From Scalesia atractyloides (Eukaryota; Streptophyta; Magnoliopsida; Asterales; Asteraceae), in NCBI GenBank assembly GCA_947069175.1, contig CAMTDV010000002.1, forward strand, positions 12,702,988-12,766,987: DNA of 64,000 bases, given 5' to 3'. The notes beneath the pieces were generated by a model, which saw only the letters and a list, made by a program, of their open reading frames with translations, did no database searches and was not told the origin of the DNA. Shown one piece after another: positions 45,302 to 57,946 of the stretch. The first letter of the stretch is position 1; the number at the start of each line of letters is the position of its first letter. A program made the position numbers and the translations under genes.

Positions 45302-46387
45302 TGGAGGGGTATGGTCCCAAAAGCTCTGCTCCTGTGCTAGGAACCATACCCTCAATGAACACATCACAAGAATAACCTTGCGCGCAATGCGCAACGGTGC
45401 GCCATTCTTGGAACCAACAGGTTGCCTAAAAAACCTTGTGCGCAATGCGCAACGTTATTACAACCTTGATACAGGTCACACAACAAACCTTGCGCACACT
45501 GTGCAATGGCAAGTTAGACCTAGAAGCACACGACCCTTGACCCTGCGCGGATCAAACAACCCTCTAGCCGCGAAGTCCTAAAACCTTGCACAAAGACAAG
45601 ACCAACATGAGTGTAACTCATAGTCTTGAGAACAAAAGGACTTAATCCCTACAACTTCGCGATGGCCATAAAGCACTGATAAAGCCATGTGGAGGGGAGA
45701 AGCGCATGAGGCGTTGACCAAATACAAGGGTACAAAGTGGCAGAGCTGTGACCCAATAGCCGCTCGGCAGGTTGTGTCAGACTGCATCGCATGAACAGTG
45801 ATGTAGAAGACAAATAGTATGTAAGGACGTACACGTGGCACCAACCAAACTCACGCCAGCGTCTGTCACATGATCTCCACTATCTGCTGTTTACAGGCCT
45901 GACACTAGGGACAACTGACATGACACGTGGCTCCAGTCACCATGCGCCAAGCGCACCTCCTGCCAAAGACCATTAATGGTCGATGCAGAGGAGTCAGAAT
46001 GGATATCCCTAGTCGTCGGACCTGGGCCCAAGGCCCATCGGCCCATCTCCTACACATTTCACTTCGGCTATAAAATAAGGATCACACCGCAAGGTAAAAC
46101 CACGTTAACGTTATCCACAACGATATACTTGCTTTCTAGCCACTCTCTAATTACTACTTGTTTATTGCCTTATAATCCCAAATACTTACTCTCACGCCGG
46201 AGTGTGGTCACGGAGAAAACCCTTCCCTTTTCTCTCGTGACGAGGCTAACGGTGTTGCTAGTTTTGCAGTTAACTTGAAGTGAGATTACCCAGAAGAGCA
46301 AACAAGAGACAACCTTTTATGTAGAGACTTTTAGCTATAAAAAAAGATATCCCCAGATATTCTCCTTGTTAAACCAGTGTTTCTTCA
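45302..46387 (+). repeat. 3' LTR of the Tat element
   Basis: 1086 bp, same ends and same internal order as the 5' LTR, with scattered substitutions and small indels. It ends TTCTTCA, followed by the target duplication GTTTG. Divergence by eye is a few per cent, so the insertion is not recent. Confidence 0.9.
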
Positions 46388-46392
46388 GTTTG

Positions 46393-47955
46393 GTAAAAAA
46401 ATCGGTTTGTACACCTTTGTTCACAGATAATAGTTTAATCCACTTCTAATGTCACTTCTAGGAAGTAGTAAATTTTATTTATAGTTTATAGTTGGGATAT
46501 ATCACACCTCGTATTTTCAACCAAACACCGGTGGGCCCGGGTGGGGAATATTGTGACGTAAGTTGATATAATCATAGTCAATTAAACACAACACAACGGA
46601 AGTCTTGGAGATTAAATTACTATTACAAACCAAATGTTCAAAGTACAAAAAATAATATACAGACGGCTTGTAATGAAAGATTCACAGGCGGATCGTAAAA
46701 TGTACAAAAATGTATAACAGACTTTGGGCAAATCTAAGGATTTGCAAGATCCTCTTTTATCACTACCAAGAAGCTTCCAGCCTATTTGGTATTGTACCTG
46801 CAACTTAGTCTTTTGAAAATACGTCAGCTTTCGCTGGTAAATACACCCAACTGACTCGTATTGAAAACATTTAAAAAAATTGATTTAAGTCCATTATAAC
46901 TTGGGAAATTCAGCTTTGTAATCTTGTTAACAGCTTTACATATTTGTCAATACATACTGGGCCCAGTACTGAGACCGAGACATGATTAACGCACACACCA
47001 CTTATGAACCCACGAAGAAGTTGTCGCATCTGTCGGGTGTATGCCTACACCCCGTGCTTTGGTCGTGGCCATTAACTAATGTAATGAGCCAAGGATATCT
47101 AGGACACGGTCGTTAACCCCCAATGTTTAAGTTATCAAACAAAACTGATCAAAACGGAATATGCGGATTTACTAGCCACAAGCCGGCATTCGATTGATCC
47201 TATTTCCGACCAAGTGGTAATAATTTACCGTAACCCAAGCCCGTATAGGGAAAATAAGTCAAGAGTATTTACCTGAGCTAGTCTTGATTTAAAAATGCAA
47301 GATTTAATATCTCAGCCGTATTCAAAATGAAATAAGTGCAGATAGCATTTACTGGAAGGCTCTAGTCTGGATTATGGCATAAGCTAACCAATTAAAATGC
47401 TAACGGTCTTATTTAAGTCTTAGACTTAGAACGACTAGCTTAAAGGATCAAAACGGTATGATACGCTAGATTAAGCCATGACTGGATAGAATGTAGTTTA
47501 AACCCAACAAGTACTTAAGACTTGTATAATATGGGTAAATTTGAGGTTAAAATGATAAGGTTAAACTTGTTTTGGTTAATTTTCGTAAACTTGTTACATA
47601 TACTTAACCGTATGCATATACACGATATCGGGTAACCGATGAGTCATGAACAAGTTCTATATGTCATTATACTTTAAATAAGTTGTAATATCAGTAGGAT
47701 ATCAACTTATATGCCCGTTGAGGTTTTAAAACGAAACTACACCTTATAAGGCGTTGTGGACCATTATATGTCGTATAAAAGGAACTTGTATGTATTATGA
47801 TGTTATGATCATAAACATTCTGGAAAAATACTTAATTTGTGATATATTATCAGTAAGAAGTCACACATAAGTGTGATTTATGGTTTATGACCAAACTATG
47901 CACTGAAAGAGCATTTTGGTCATTTAAAAGTATAGTTTAAAATATTTGATCGGAG
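46393..47955. other. Gene-free stretch, possible degraded LTR
   Basis: 46393-46419 is the right remainder of the hAT-like MITE. From 46503, TCACACCTCGTATTTTC could be the reversed end of a gypsy LTR (GTGTGA type), but no matching terminus or target duplication is visible. No coding region is recognised. Confidence 0.35.
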
Positions 47956-49298
47956 TGTCGCGCCCCGGTCAAAGATAAGATTTATAATCCCAAATTACCC
48001 TTAACAATGTGTTAGTGGTAGTAAGGGGTCGAACCACAAAGAGTTTGTGGTTTGCGATGGATGCAATTGATTTTTAAAGTTGTCACAATTTATAAAGCTT
48101 GCTATTTTGGTTATTTAAATATTTATTTGTTTGAAAGAATATCGGAATGATCCGACGAAATTGTTTTCAATTGACTAACTACGAAAATTTAGATGATTGC
48201 AAGAAAACTTGCTTAATTGATTAAAACAATGATTTTGAGAACAAGGTTCACACCCGGTTTGGTAATGCAAATCCTAGGGTTCCTACACGCTTTTAAGTTC
48301 AATTCATTTGTAGCAATGACCAACAAGTTTAGTGTTACGTGATTTAGATGCCAAGAGCTATCGACGTTATGAACAACAGACTAGAATGTACTTTGTTATC
48401 ACAAACAAGTAAACTCTAGCCTAGACAAGGCATAATTGCACATAAACATTTCACAAAGTCAACTTTAATCTTCATTCGACAATTCATGAATTCAATACAA
48501 ATGCAAGTCAATTATCATAGGTTTCAAAATCAAAGCACAACTTATCACAAATCAATACTCAAAACAATGTGAAACCCTAGAACTTACAAAACCTACACCG
48601 GGTGAAACCCAAGGAAGTTAGCCGCTCATGGTGAATGGGACTTGATCAACAGAAGATTGAAACTCAAACTTGAACATCTTGAAGCCTTGAAGGTGATGAT
48701 GGTGATGATTAGGGTTTGAATTGATGATGTTGGTAAGGGGATGATGAAGGAGATGATGATGATGATAGGCTAGGGTTAGGATTGAAGATTGTAATTCAGA
48801 TGGTTGGATGGATTCGATATGATTGGGGATGAAGGCTGGGTGGTTATAGGATCCAAGAACAAGTTCAAACTTCTCCAAAATCGTAACTCCCTTAAAAAAT
48901 GGTCAACACACAAGTTAATACCCGTCCAAAGTTGAATTTCAGCGACAGGGAAATAGGAGGGGTGTCGGCGACGACCTATGCTTTGTGTACTTTTTCTCCG
49001 ACGCTCTAATCCACTGTCTACGACCAATTTTCTCCGATGGGACTTTTAGGGGGCGTCGCCACGGCCAAAGGGGGCGTCGCCGGCGACATCTCTAAAATGT
49101 GATTTCCTGTTTTTTCCGTTTTACACTCCCGTTTGACCCGTTTTCCGCCCCGATGCTCTAAAATGCTCCCGAATAGCTACTTAAACTTCGTAAACCTGTA
49201 AAACACAAATCCAATCGAAAGTAGGCTATTCGAAACTAAAAGTTATGTAAAACATTAACTTAAGATTAATAAGAACATTGGTTTTCGACCACGTATCA
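47956..49298 (-). repeat. 3' LTR of the Athila element
   Basis: On the - strand it starts TGATACGTGGTCG right after the purine tract AGTGTGGGGATG and ends GGGGCGCGACA; 1343 bp. Boundaries are inferred from the TG/CA ends and the purine tract because the 5' LTR is absent. Confidence 0.7.
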
Positions 49299-49340
49299 CA
49301 TCCCCACACTTGTCTTTTGCTTGCCCTCAAGCAAATCTGT
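49299..49340 (-). other. Polypurine tract region of the Athila element
   Basis: On the - strand CTTGAGGGCAAGC followed by AAGTGTGGGGATG abuts the LTR start. This is the usual Athila/Cyclops purine signature. Confidence 0.7.
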
Positions 49341-51136
49341 TTTTCACTTCACGTGGGTCGAATGAGGAACACATTTCCCATTCTTGAGACATGAGCTAAG
49401 GTCTAATGTCATACCTGGTTCATAATTTTTACCATTTTCAAAATATTTAACATTAACATGATTAACACATAAAAATGGTTATCCAATATTAACCCGCCCT
49501 TGAAACTCACAAATCATATACATCCCTCACAATGTTCTCTCCACTCGGGTTAAGAATTGGCTAATGAATGATGCATTAGCACTTTGATATAATCACTCAA
49601 ACCGATTAGAACACGTACCCGCATAGGCTTGTAACTTAATCATTCTCCACCACCGAACACAAATACTAAACACAAGTCAAAAGGTCTAGGATGGGTTGTA
49701 GCGGGGCTAGGCTAAAGGTATGGGGAATAGGATAATTTTAAAGTGGCCAAGGTGATGAAAACTTGATTTTTGTTACAAAAACAACTACTCTAACACAACC
49801 AACTACGAATCATAAACTAAGAGGCAAACTTTCGCCTTTTATTCAACAAACTATCAGTACATATATTTTTCTTTTCTTTTCTCAATTATAATTTTTTAAC
49901 AACTAATCCTACAATCAAATTTTTATCACACGGGTTAAAAATAGAAGGCTCAATGGTCAAAGGCTAAATGGGTTGGTCATACAAACAGTTTTGGCTCAAG
50001 ATTGGCGACTAAGGAGTTGCTTTTGGGTAAGGATATATAATTGGTGTAAAATGAAAAAGGTTTACTTAATGCCTTAATCATTCTTGTGCTCATATTCGGT
50101 CTACGGTCTCAAACGTATCCAAAGTTACAAGTTCTACATACGTGAATAATGGGTCCACTCAACCAAAGAAATATATGCATATATGATATGTAAAAATGGC
50201 TCAAAATCTCACGTATATAAAGGGTATAGTATGCGATATGTATAAAATGCAAGTTTCTTAGGCGGATTATTCCCAAATAACCACCCGCGAAATACCCGTT
50301 GTGCTATAAATTCGAACTTGACCATGACAAAAGACCATATGGGTTGTGTCATCCCTCGTTGACTTAGTTACTTGTGCTTTTTAGACCGCTTCAAACAAAG
50401 ACATTTTTTAAAAAATTTTGAGATTTTCTCCCATCCCTACACTTGAGGTCAACATTGTCCTCAATGTGTAGTGTTTAAATGAACGGGTCAAAATCGAAAA
50501 ACTTTTTCTCCTCCATCCCCACACTTGAGGTCAACATTGTCCTCAATGTGTAGGAATAAAGCTTTTAAAACGCACAAATGGATGTGATACGGTTAACCTT
50601 CCCAAAATTTCACCCGACAAAAAGATACAAAATTACATTCCACTTATTAAGAATTAATAATCAACGTAAAGGATACTAGGCACCTGGTTTTCGCTTATTC
50701 CTCGTGTGCTCTTCATTCTTCAATAAAACAATAAAACGGTTGTCTCGCGAACATGATGTACCTTCAAATCTCAACCCTTGTGTAGAAGCATGCTTCTCAC
50801 AACCATTAAACTTTCTTAGTTACCTAGTTCTACCATTTTATATGAAAGAAATACCAAGATAGAATACAAAGTCATAATTTTATTCAGCTTTGATTTTCTG
50901 TGGAAAAAGATATTAAAACAACATACTAAACTCACTTTCGTAGGAATCACAGTTGCATTTAGCGTATGCAACAAGCCCTTTTAAACCTCCCGATAGCTCG
51001 GGAGGATGAGTAGGTCTCGTGAGGGTTATCAGGGAACACACCCACAAAGTTCATTTATCTACTAACAATAAATAGAACACAAAATGAAAAATTACACCAA
51101 AACATACAACAACAAAAGAAAACATACCGGTGATCA
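49341..51136. other. Athila 3' internal non-coding region
   Basis: No gene seen apart from the duplicated purine motif at 50431-50553. AT-rich internal retrotransposon DNA. Confidence 0.5.
50431..50553 (-). repeat. Duplicated Athila purine signature
   Basis: Two copies of a ~41-bp block (50431-50471 and 50512-50553) containing, on the - strand, ACATTGAGGACAATGTTGAC and CTCAAGTGT(A/G)GGGATGG. A related but single motif occurs at 54121-54160 after the integrase. Confidence 0.75.
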
Positions 51137-53040
51137 TCATTGATATCGCTCATTGGGGTCTACCCGTGGATACGGTTGGTAAGGGTATCCCGTGAGAGCC
51201 GACATCATGTCATGAAAATCATCTAGTGGCCCTCTCTCGCCTTCAGCCGGCGCCTGAAACTGCGGTGGGATAAAATGGGAACCCACTGGCTCGGGCCAAT
51301 GCGGAGATGGATTAGATGGCCCGGATGGAATAGGAAGTTCTCGTATGAAGTCCACGGCATGTGCTCTTGATACGGACGCCCCGCCTCCCAGTCTCTATGG
51401 TGGCGCTCTTGGTCATGCAAGTGTTTGGCGTTATTTACCGCCATCTGTTGAGCCACCGCCATAGCATGCCACCGGCGGTCTTCCAATCCGTCTTAATCAA
51501 CACGCAACCTATCCTGTTCCTCTTCCCAAGCTTGCCTTCTAGACAATTCTTGTGCTTGATACAATTCTTGTCTTTCCATGAAGGCTTGCTGGGCAACCCA
51601 CTGTTCTTGTTGTCTTTCCCAATATTCCTGCTCCTTAGCCCGATGAGCAGCCTCTTCGGCCCAATGTGATTGCTGTTGGGCCTCCCATTCTGTTCCCACT
51701 GCTGCCTTCTCTGCTCGTATTCCCGATTCTCCCCAATACAAGCGGAGACATTATCATAAACATCTTGTTGTCCCCGATTGTAATTTGGATACCCGGACTT
51801 ACACGGGTTTGGAATAAAGATGGCCACTCCTGATGAAATCTCTCAATGTGGCCGGGTATACCTTTGCCGGGGTCCCCTCGGACCCTGGGGCTCATCTTCA
51901 TCTTCCTCGTCAACCATCTCCTCCTCTCTCGCAGCTTCTTGTGCTGACTCGGATCTGTGAATTGGAATCTATGCCCTTAGTCATCAGTCACTGTGTATTG
52001 ATGACCATATACTTGCACCTGTATCTTCCAATGTTGTTTCATGGATGCAAAACAGATCTGATCCACAGGCTTCGACACCCACAATGATTCGGGTGGCAAC
52101 CTGTTCTGTTGCACAATCATAGCACTAATGAGCCGTACGTAAGGTATCATCGTGCGGGTGTATGACTCAGGGGTATCCCAAGTATTGATCATCACTAAAT
52201 GTCTCCATGATAACTTTGGTACTCCAAAAAGTAGTAAATGGAGCACCTGACAATTAGACGCCTTTACTTTCCCCCAATCCCCGAATCGAACCATGATATT
52301 CTCGAGAGAGAAAGGTTGAAGAATCTACCCTTCAATTGATAATTGAGTACTTAATGCCGCCCCACCATCAGAAAATGGCAACACCGATCCAACCATGCCA
52401 TCGGGATCAGCTGAGTTCGCCTTGTTGTCAAGAAATTGATCGACGTTGTAGTAGTAGTACTCGTCGATCCCCAACGAATCAAACCATGCGATACAATTCA
52501 TGGTTTCAAAGGAAATGATCATTTGTCCTTTGCCCGTATCTCCCACCAATTGCCACGTGTTCAGTGGGCCATCCCTGTTGACAAACCAAAGCGAAGCCAA
52601 CCCAACCACTCACAGACAACGGCCAAATAAACCCGCGGTGTGATGTCTTCACACCAATCCAGAACTTGCTCCCACTCAATCCTTTCGAACATCTGGACGA
52701 TACCAAGCGTCCTAAACTCTTCGACATTCGAAGTGCGCTAGGGAACAATCCTTTCCGGGATAGACGTGGTAACCCCGTGTACATTTTTCCACTTCCAAAG
52801 TTTTTTTCCAATCATTTATCGTTAAACCTTGATAGTGGCCTTTTCTTATTATTCTCCCACGGTTCACCTACGTTGCTATCCCTTATTCTCTCCCAAACCT
52901 AATCCTGTCTAAATAATCGATCATCATTTTCCTCGATCCCGCTAAATTGTTCCCATTTTCTTGCTCTATGACCCGAAGACGACCCGGCTCCCGAAGATGA
53001 GCATTGACCCGAAATCTTACTTCTTTTTCAGCTTGCCATA
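51137..53040 (-). pseudogene. Athila ORF1/env-like accessory ORF remnant
   Basis: Lies after integrase in the position of the Athila ORF1/env-like gene. It starts with MAS at about 53038, then a basic Ser-rich segment and RKWEQFSGIEEND-like residues. Later pieces read VKASNCQVLHLLLFGVP and TPESYTRTMIPYVRLISAMI (52294-51977), and a Pro-rich tail with WEERQ-type coiled-coil stretches (51913-51137). Frames change at least four times. The molecular role in the family is not established; no transmembrane segment could be confirmed here. Confidence 0.6.
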
Positions 53041-54318
53041 CCTACAAGTCATAATACAAAGAAAACGTCTAAATTCAAACATGTAATTTATCACTTTGAA
53101 ACTTCACTTCAATTCAACTTCTTAAACACAACATACAATGTTTAACCATAACTTGATTGATTAGACAAAACTAACTGGTTTAAACTTTCAAAATTGGCAT
53201 TTTTGTTAACATCTAAGCTCAAATTTTTATGTTTTCATCCTAGATATATAAGATTCAAACAAAGTTCAACATTTTGTTCATGTTCAAGCATGCAACTCAA
53301 CAAGTATACTCTTATTACTAAATATGTTGCATGCTCAATCCCACCCAAATCAACTACAAACTCAAACTCAAGCAGCATATCATACATAAGCATCATAAAC
53401 AACCTACTCTTAAACATAAAGTTCAAAATTTCAAAAGAAAATCACAAACCATATGATAATCATGCTTCAATTTAAGTAACAATCATACTTTACTGTTGTA
53501 TAATCGAAAGAACTTGAAAAAAACGTAATACAAAAGTTGAAGAACACTTTTCCTCAAAAACCCAAAATTTCAACTTCACCAATCTTGCAAATAAGCAAGA
53601 ATTGAAAGAAACCGTGTTGGGGGTTTTGTTCTATTCGAAAAACTACACAGAATAGGCTCAAGAATTGTGAGATTTGGTGGAGGATTGAAGAAGATATGAA
53701 AGACTGAAGTTTAGGGTTCTTGAAGGAATTAGAAGAAGATGAATGGAATTGATGATGAAGTGCAGAGATTTTTGTGTTTTTAATGAGATGCTGGTTGAAT
53801 AGGATTCACCCGGGTTGAATTTGTGGCTAAAAGGTGTTAGGTCAGTTTCAGTAGGCTTAAATGAGTCAAGGTCCGACAATTGGCGTTAAAAAAAAACCTG
53901 CGTCCGCTGACAAACCAAGGGCCGTCGTCGACGGTCCTTTGGTGCGTCGCCGACGGTGCCTATAAGTTGCCACTTTTCTCAGACGGCTTAATCCCCTGTC
54001 TACGACACTTTTTACCCGACGGACCTAACCAGACAGCGTCGGCGACGACCTGAGGACCCGTCGCCGACAGTTCACCGTTTTCTAATTTTTTTTAACACAT
54101 GACGCGCATTTACTATACCACCCCCCGAATAATCGTGTATTGTCCTCAATACACAAAACAAGTTTAAAACATACCTTATGTCTTCATGACCCGTTTGCAA
54201 TATCGAACTTCACACGTTAACGAGATTAGTACGAAACGAACAAAAATACAATACCAAACAATTCGCTTAAGCAATAAAAGAAAATATACAAAACTATGCA
54301 ACAAATATTCTTGGCCCT
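53041..54318. other. Athila internal spacer
   Basis: AT-rich spacer between integrase and the ORF1-like remnant, with the purine motif ATTGAGGACAATACACGATT on the - strand at about 54137-54156. Two GTCG(C/G)CGACG-type GC-rich patches (53925-54070) resemble patches inside the LTR (48960-49090). Confidence 0.5.
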
Positions 54319-57300
54319 TTAATTGACCTCATAAGTTGGCACGCTTACCAATAAGCTTACCAATTCTTTGTTTGTCTCTTTGTTATCCTTGTTACCATCG
54401 AGAAATGGTTTAAGACGATGACCGTTAACCGCTTGTTTTGACCCATCCTTTGGGTCCTCAATGCTAACATCCCCTAGCTTGCCGACCCTCTTAATCACAT
54501 ACGGGCCCATCCATTTGCTCTTAATCTTACCGGGAAAGAACTTTAGCCGTGAATTGTATTTTGAGGCACACTCATATGCTTCTTCCCGAAGCTCTCCCAG
54601 CTCACACAGCTTCAACTTGCGTTCTTTACCTGCATCATCATACTTAAGATTAACTTCTTTGATAGCCCAAAATGCACGATATACAAGTTCAACCGACAAG
54701 TGACAATTTTTCCCATAAACTAAATGGTAAGGAGTGGTGCCAATAGGTGTCTTATGTGCCTTTCGATAGGCCCATAAGGCATCATTCAACTTCGTTGACC
54801 AATCCTTACGGTCCGGTCGAATAGTCTTTTGCAAAATCTCCTTGATTTGCCTATTAGTCACTTCCACTTGACCACTTGTTTGTGGGTGATAGGGGGTAGC
54901 AATTATATGGTCAACACCATACCGTTTTGGTAATTTCCCAAAATTAAAGTTCTTAAAATGAGATCCCCATCACTAATAATTACCCGAGGTATCCTAAATC
55001 GAGAAATAATATTAGTGTGCACAAAATTACAAACAACGGTATGGTCATTTGTTTTGGTGGCGATTGCTTCAACCCATTTAGACACATAATCCACCGCCAC
55101 CAAAATGTATAAATTCCCATGAGAATTCAGGAACGAGCCCATGAAATCGATTCCCCATACATCAAAAATATCAACAATGAGAATCGGTTGCATGGGCATC
55201 TCATCCCGCTTAGAAATACCCCCTAATTTTCGATACTCAACACAGTATTTCGCAAAATTAAAAGCGTCTTTAAAAATCGTCTGCCAATAACGGCCGCTAT
55301 TGAGCACTTTATGCCACGTTTTGTGACCACTGAAATGGCCCCCACAAGCAAAAGAATGCAAGTGCATCAAGACACTCGGGATCTCCTCATCCGGTATGCA
55401 TCTCCTCACAACTTATCCAAACATGTCTTGAATAAATCCGGTTCTTCCCACGTCTAGTACTTGATTTGAGAAAGGAAATGCAATCTCCTCCTCCTATACC
55501 AATGAGCCGGCAAATCACCTGTCACTAAATAATTAATAATGTTAGCAAACCAAGGTAATATTGAAACTTTAAGAATATGCTCATCTGGGAAGGTCTCATT
55601 AATCTCTACACGAGAAGAACCCTCTTCCACCAACAACTGGGATTAGTGGTCCGCCACCACATTCTCGCTACCCTTCTTATCCCGTATTTCAAGTCAAACT
55701 CTTGTAGCAAAAAGACCCATCGGATTAACCGCTGCTTCGCATCTTTCTTCTCCATGAGGTACCTAACAACAGAATGATCAAAATATACAATCATTTTACT
55801 ACACCAGATGTAAGCCCGGAATTTATCCAACGCATATACCACCGCAAGTAGCTCTTTCTCAGTTGTTGTATAATTCAAATGAGCATCCGAAAGAGTCTTA
55901 CTTGCGTAATAACGACCCCCACCGCATAATCACTTTCATCACACATAATTTCGAAAGGTAAAGACCAATTCGGTGATTGCAAGATTGGGGCCTCAACTAG
56001 TTTCTTTTTCAGCATGTTAAAAGCATTTTGACAATCTTTGTTAAAGTCAAATGGTTGGTCTTTTAACAATAAATTACACAAAGGTTTTGTTATATCACTA
56101 AACCCCTTTATAAACCTTCTGTAGAACCCCGCATGACCCAAAAATGATCTAATACCTTTAACGCTCGTGGGATATGTCAAAGTAGAAATAACTTGCACTT
56201 TTGCCCTATCAACCTCTTTCCCACGACTTGACACCACATGTCCCAACACAATTCCCTCTTGAACCATAAAATGGCTCTTTTCCCAACTCAAAACCAAATT
56301 TTTCTCAACACATCTTTTTAAAACTTTTTCGAGTTTGTCAAGGCAAACATCAAACAATGACCCAAAAATGAAAAGTCATCCATGAAGATTTTTAAAGACA
56401 CCCCCACCATATCTGAAAAGATACTCATTATACACCTTTGGAAGGTGGCGGGGGCATTACATAACCTAAACGGCATTCGCCTAAATGCAAAAGTACTGTA
56501 TGGGCAAGTAAATGTAGTCTTAGCTTGATCTTCCGGATGGATAGCAATTTGATTATAACCCGAATACCCATCCAGGAAACAATAATATTTTTTACCCGCT
56601 AACTTTTCAACTATTTGGTCAATGAAAGGTAAAGGGAAATGGTCTTTAGAAGTTGCGGAATTCAACTTCCTATAATTAATACAAATACGCCACCTAGTTA
56701 CCGGCCGAGTGGCGACCTCTTCACCTGCGTCATTTGTGACATCTTGAATGCCTGCCTTTTTGGGGATAGTTTATGTAGGGCTCACCCATTGGCTATCAGA
56801 GATGGGGTATATGATACTCGCATCTAACCACTTAAGTACCTCCTTCTTGACAACTTCTCTCATGTTAGGATTCAACCTCCTTTGTGTGTCACGAGAAGGA
56901 GTACTACCATCTTCAGTGATGATTTTGTGCATCACTACGGAAGGGCTAATTCCCTTCAAATCAGCAATGGTCCACCCAATAGCAGCTCAATTGGTGACCA
57001 ACACATCCATCAATTTCTTCTCTTGCTCCCCGATCAGATTTGCTGCAATGATGACCGGTAGCGTGTTGCCCTCACCCATATAAGCATACTTCAAATGCTT
57101 GGGCAACACCTTCAACTCAACAATGGGAGGCTCTATAAATGATGGCTTTAGTTTGGTATCAATCTTCTTAGGAAGGCTTTCCACTTGGTGTATCCAGGGT
57201 GGTCTTCCTTCCTTCACCGCCATCACCTCCATCTTCTTCTCTTCCTCATCCATGCTTTGATTCGTTTCCGGTTGTAACCTATCAAACATGAAACACTCCT

Positions 57301-57946
57301 CTATTATGTTTTCCTCCTCAACACCCATGTCACAGAGAGGTATACACTCGTCAACGACGTCTGCCATATAGCATTCGTCATTAACTAGAGGATCCGTTAA
57401 TCCGGAAAAAACATTTAACCGCAACCAACGGTTAACAAAAGTCATGTCGACTGTACCCGTTATACAATTAATTTGGGCATTTGATGTTGCCAAAAACGGT
57501 CGACCTAGAATAACCGTAGGTTGCTTGGTTAAGTCCAACAAAACGTAATCGAGTACTAAGAAGTCCACCGGATAGTAAAAGTCCTCGACCTTGACAATTA
57601 CATCCGTGACTATTCCACGGGGTAGTTTAGGAGTTAAATCGGCTAGCCCTAAGGTAGTGTTTGCCACTCGTAATGGACCAAACTCATATTGGTCATACAA
57701 ACTACCCGATAGAATACTCACACTAGCACCAAGATCCAAGAGTGCCCTTGTCATTTTGAATTCTCCAACTTGGATGGAGATTATAGGCGCTCCCGGGTCT
57801 TGGAACTTGGGTGGAAGTGCACCCGAAAGAATTGAACTCACATTTTCGGTTAAATCTAGTTTCTTTGGAAACTTGTGAGTTCGTTTTTGAGTGCACAAAT
57901 CCTTTAAGTACTTAGCATATGATGGGACTTGTTTTATAGCATCCAA
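54319..57946 (-). pseudogene. Athila pol: protease, RT, RNase H, integrase
   Basis: Pieces in order on the - strand. Protease: ALLDLGASVSILSGSLYDQ (about 57755-57700). RT start: MKGISPSVVMHKIITEDG, LNPNMREVVKKEVLKWLDA and ASIIYPISDSQWVS. RT core (56665-56318): FPLPFIDQIVEKL, YSGYNQIAIHPEDQAKTTF and catalytic FMDDFS. Connection and RNase H: SFLGHAGFYRRFIKGFS, MCDESDYAVG and TTTEKELLAVVYALDKFR. Integrase: GIDFMGSF (first D), IISDGD (second D), SGQVEVTNRQIKE (E), and C-terminal FFPGKIKSKWMGPYV ending at 54319. Frameshifts occur near 56340, 55880, 55630 and 54900, and stops are present, so it is inactive. Confidence 0.9.

Larger units (their letters stand above)
32389..46387 (+). mobile_element. 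Tat-lineage Ty3/gypsy LTR retrotransposon, decayed (14.0 kb)
   Basis: Complete outline of an LTR element: 5' LTR 32389-33489, PBS-like site, gag remnants, protease, RT, RNase H, integrase, a long region with an antisense ORF, polypurine tract and 3' LTR 45302-46387. Both sides are flanked by the 5-bp duplication GTTTG (32384-32388 and 46388-46392). RT reads YIDDLV and the integrase has HHCC and DDE motifs. An antisense ORF between pol and the 3' LTR is known from Tat-lineage elements such as Grande, which supports the assignment. Frameshifts, stops and an internal hAT insertion make it inactive. Confidence 0.9.

Noticed and set aside
48020..48035. B-box-like GGTTCGACCCC near the Athila LTR end
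   Set aside because: No A box at tRNA spacing; similar sequences are common at this position of Athila-type LTRs, so it is not treated as part of the tRNA-array phenomenon.
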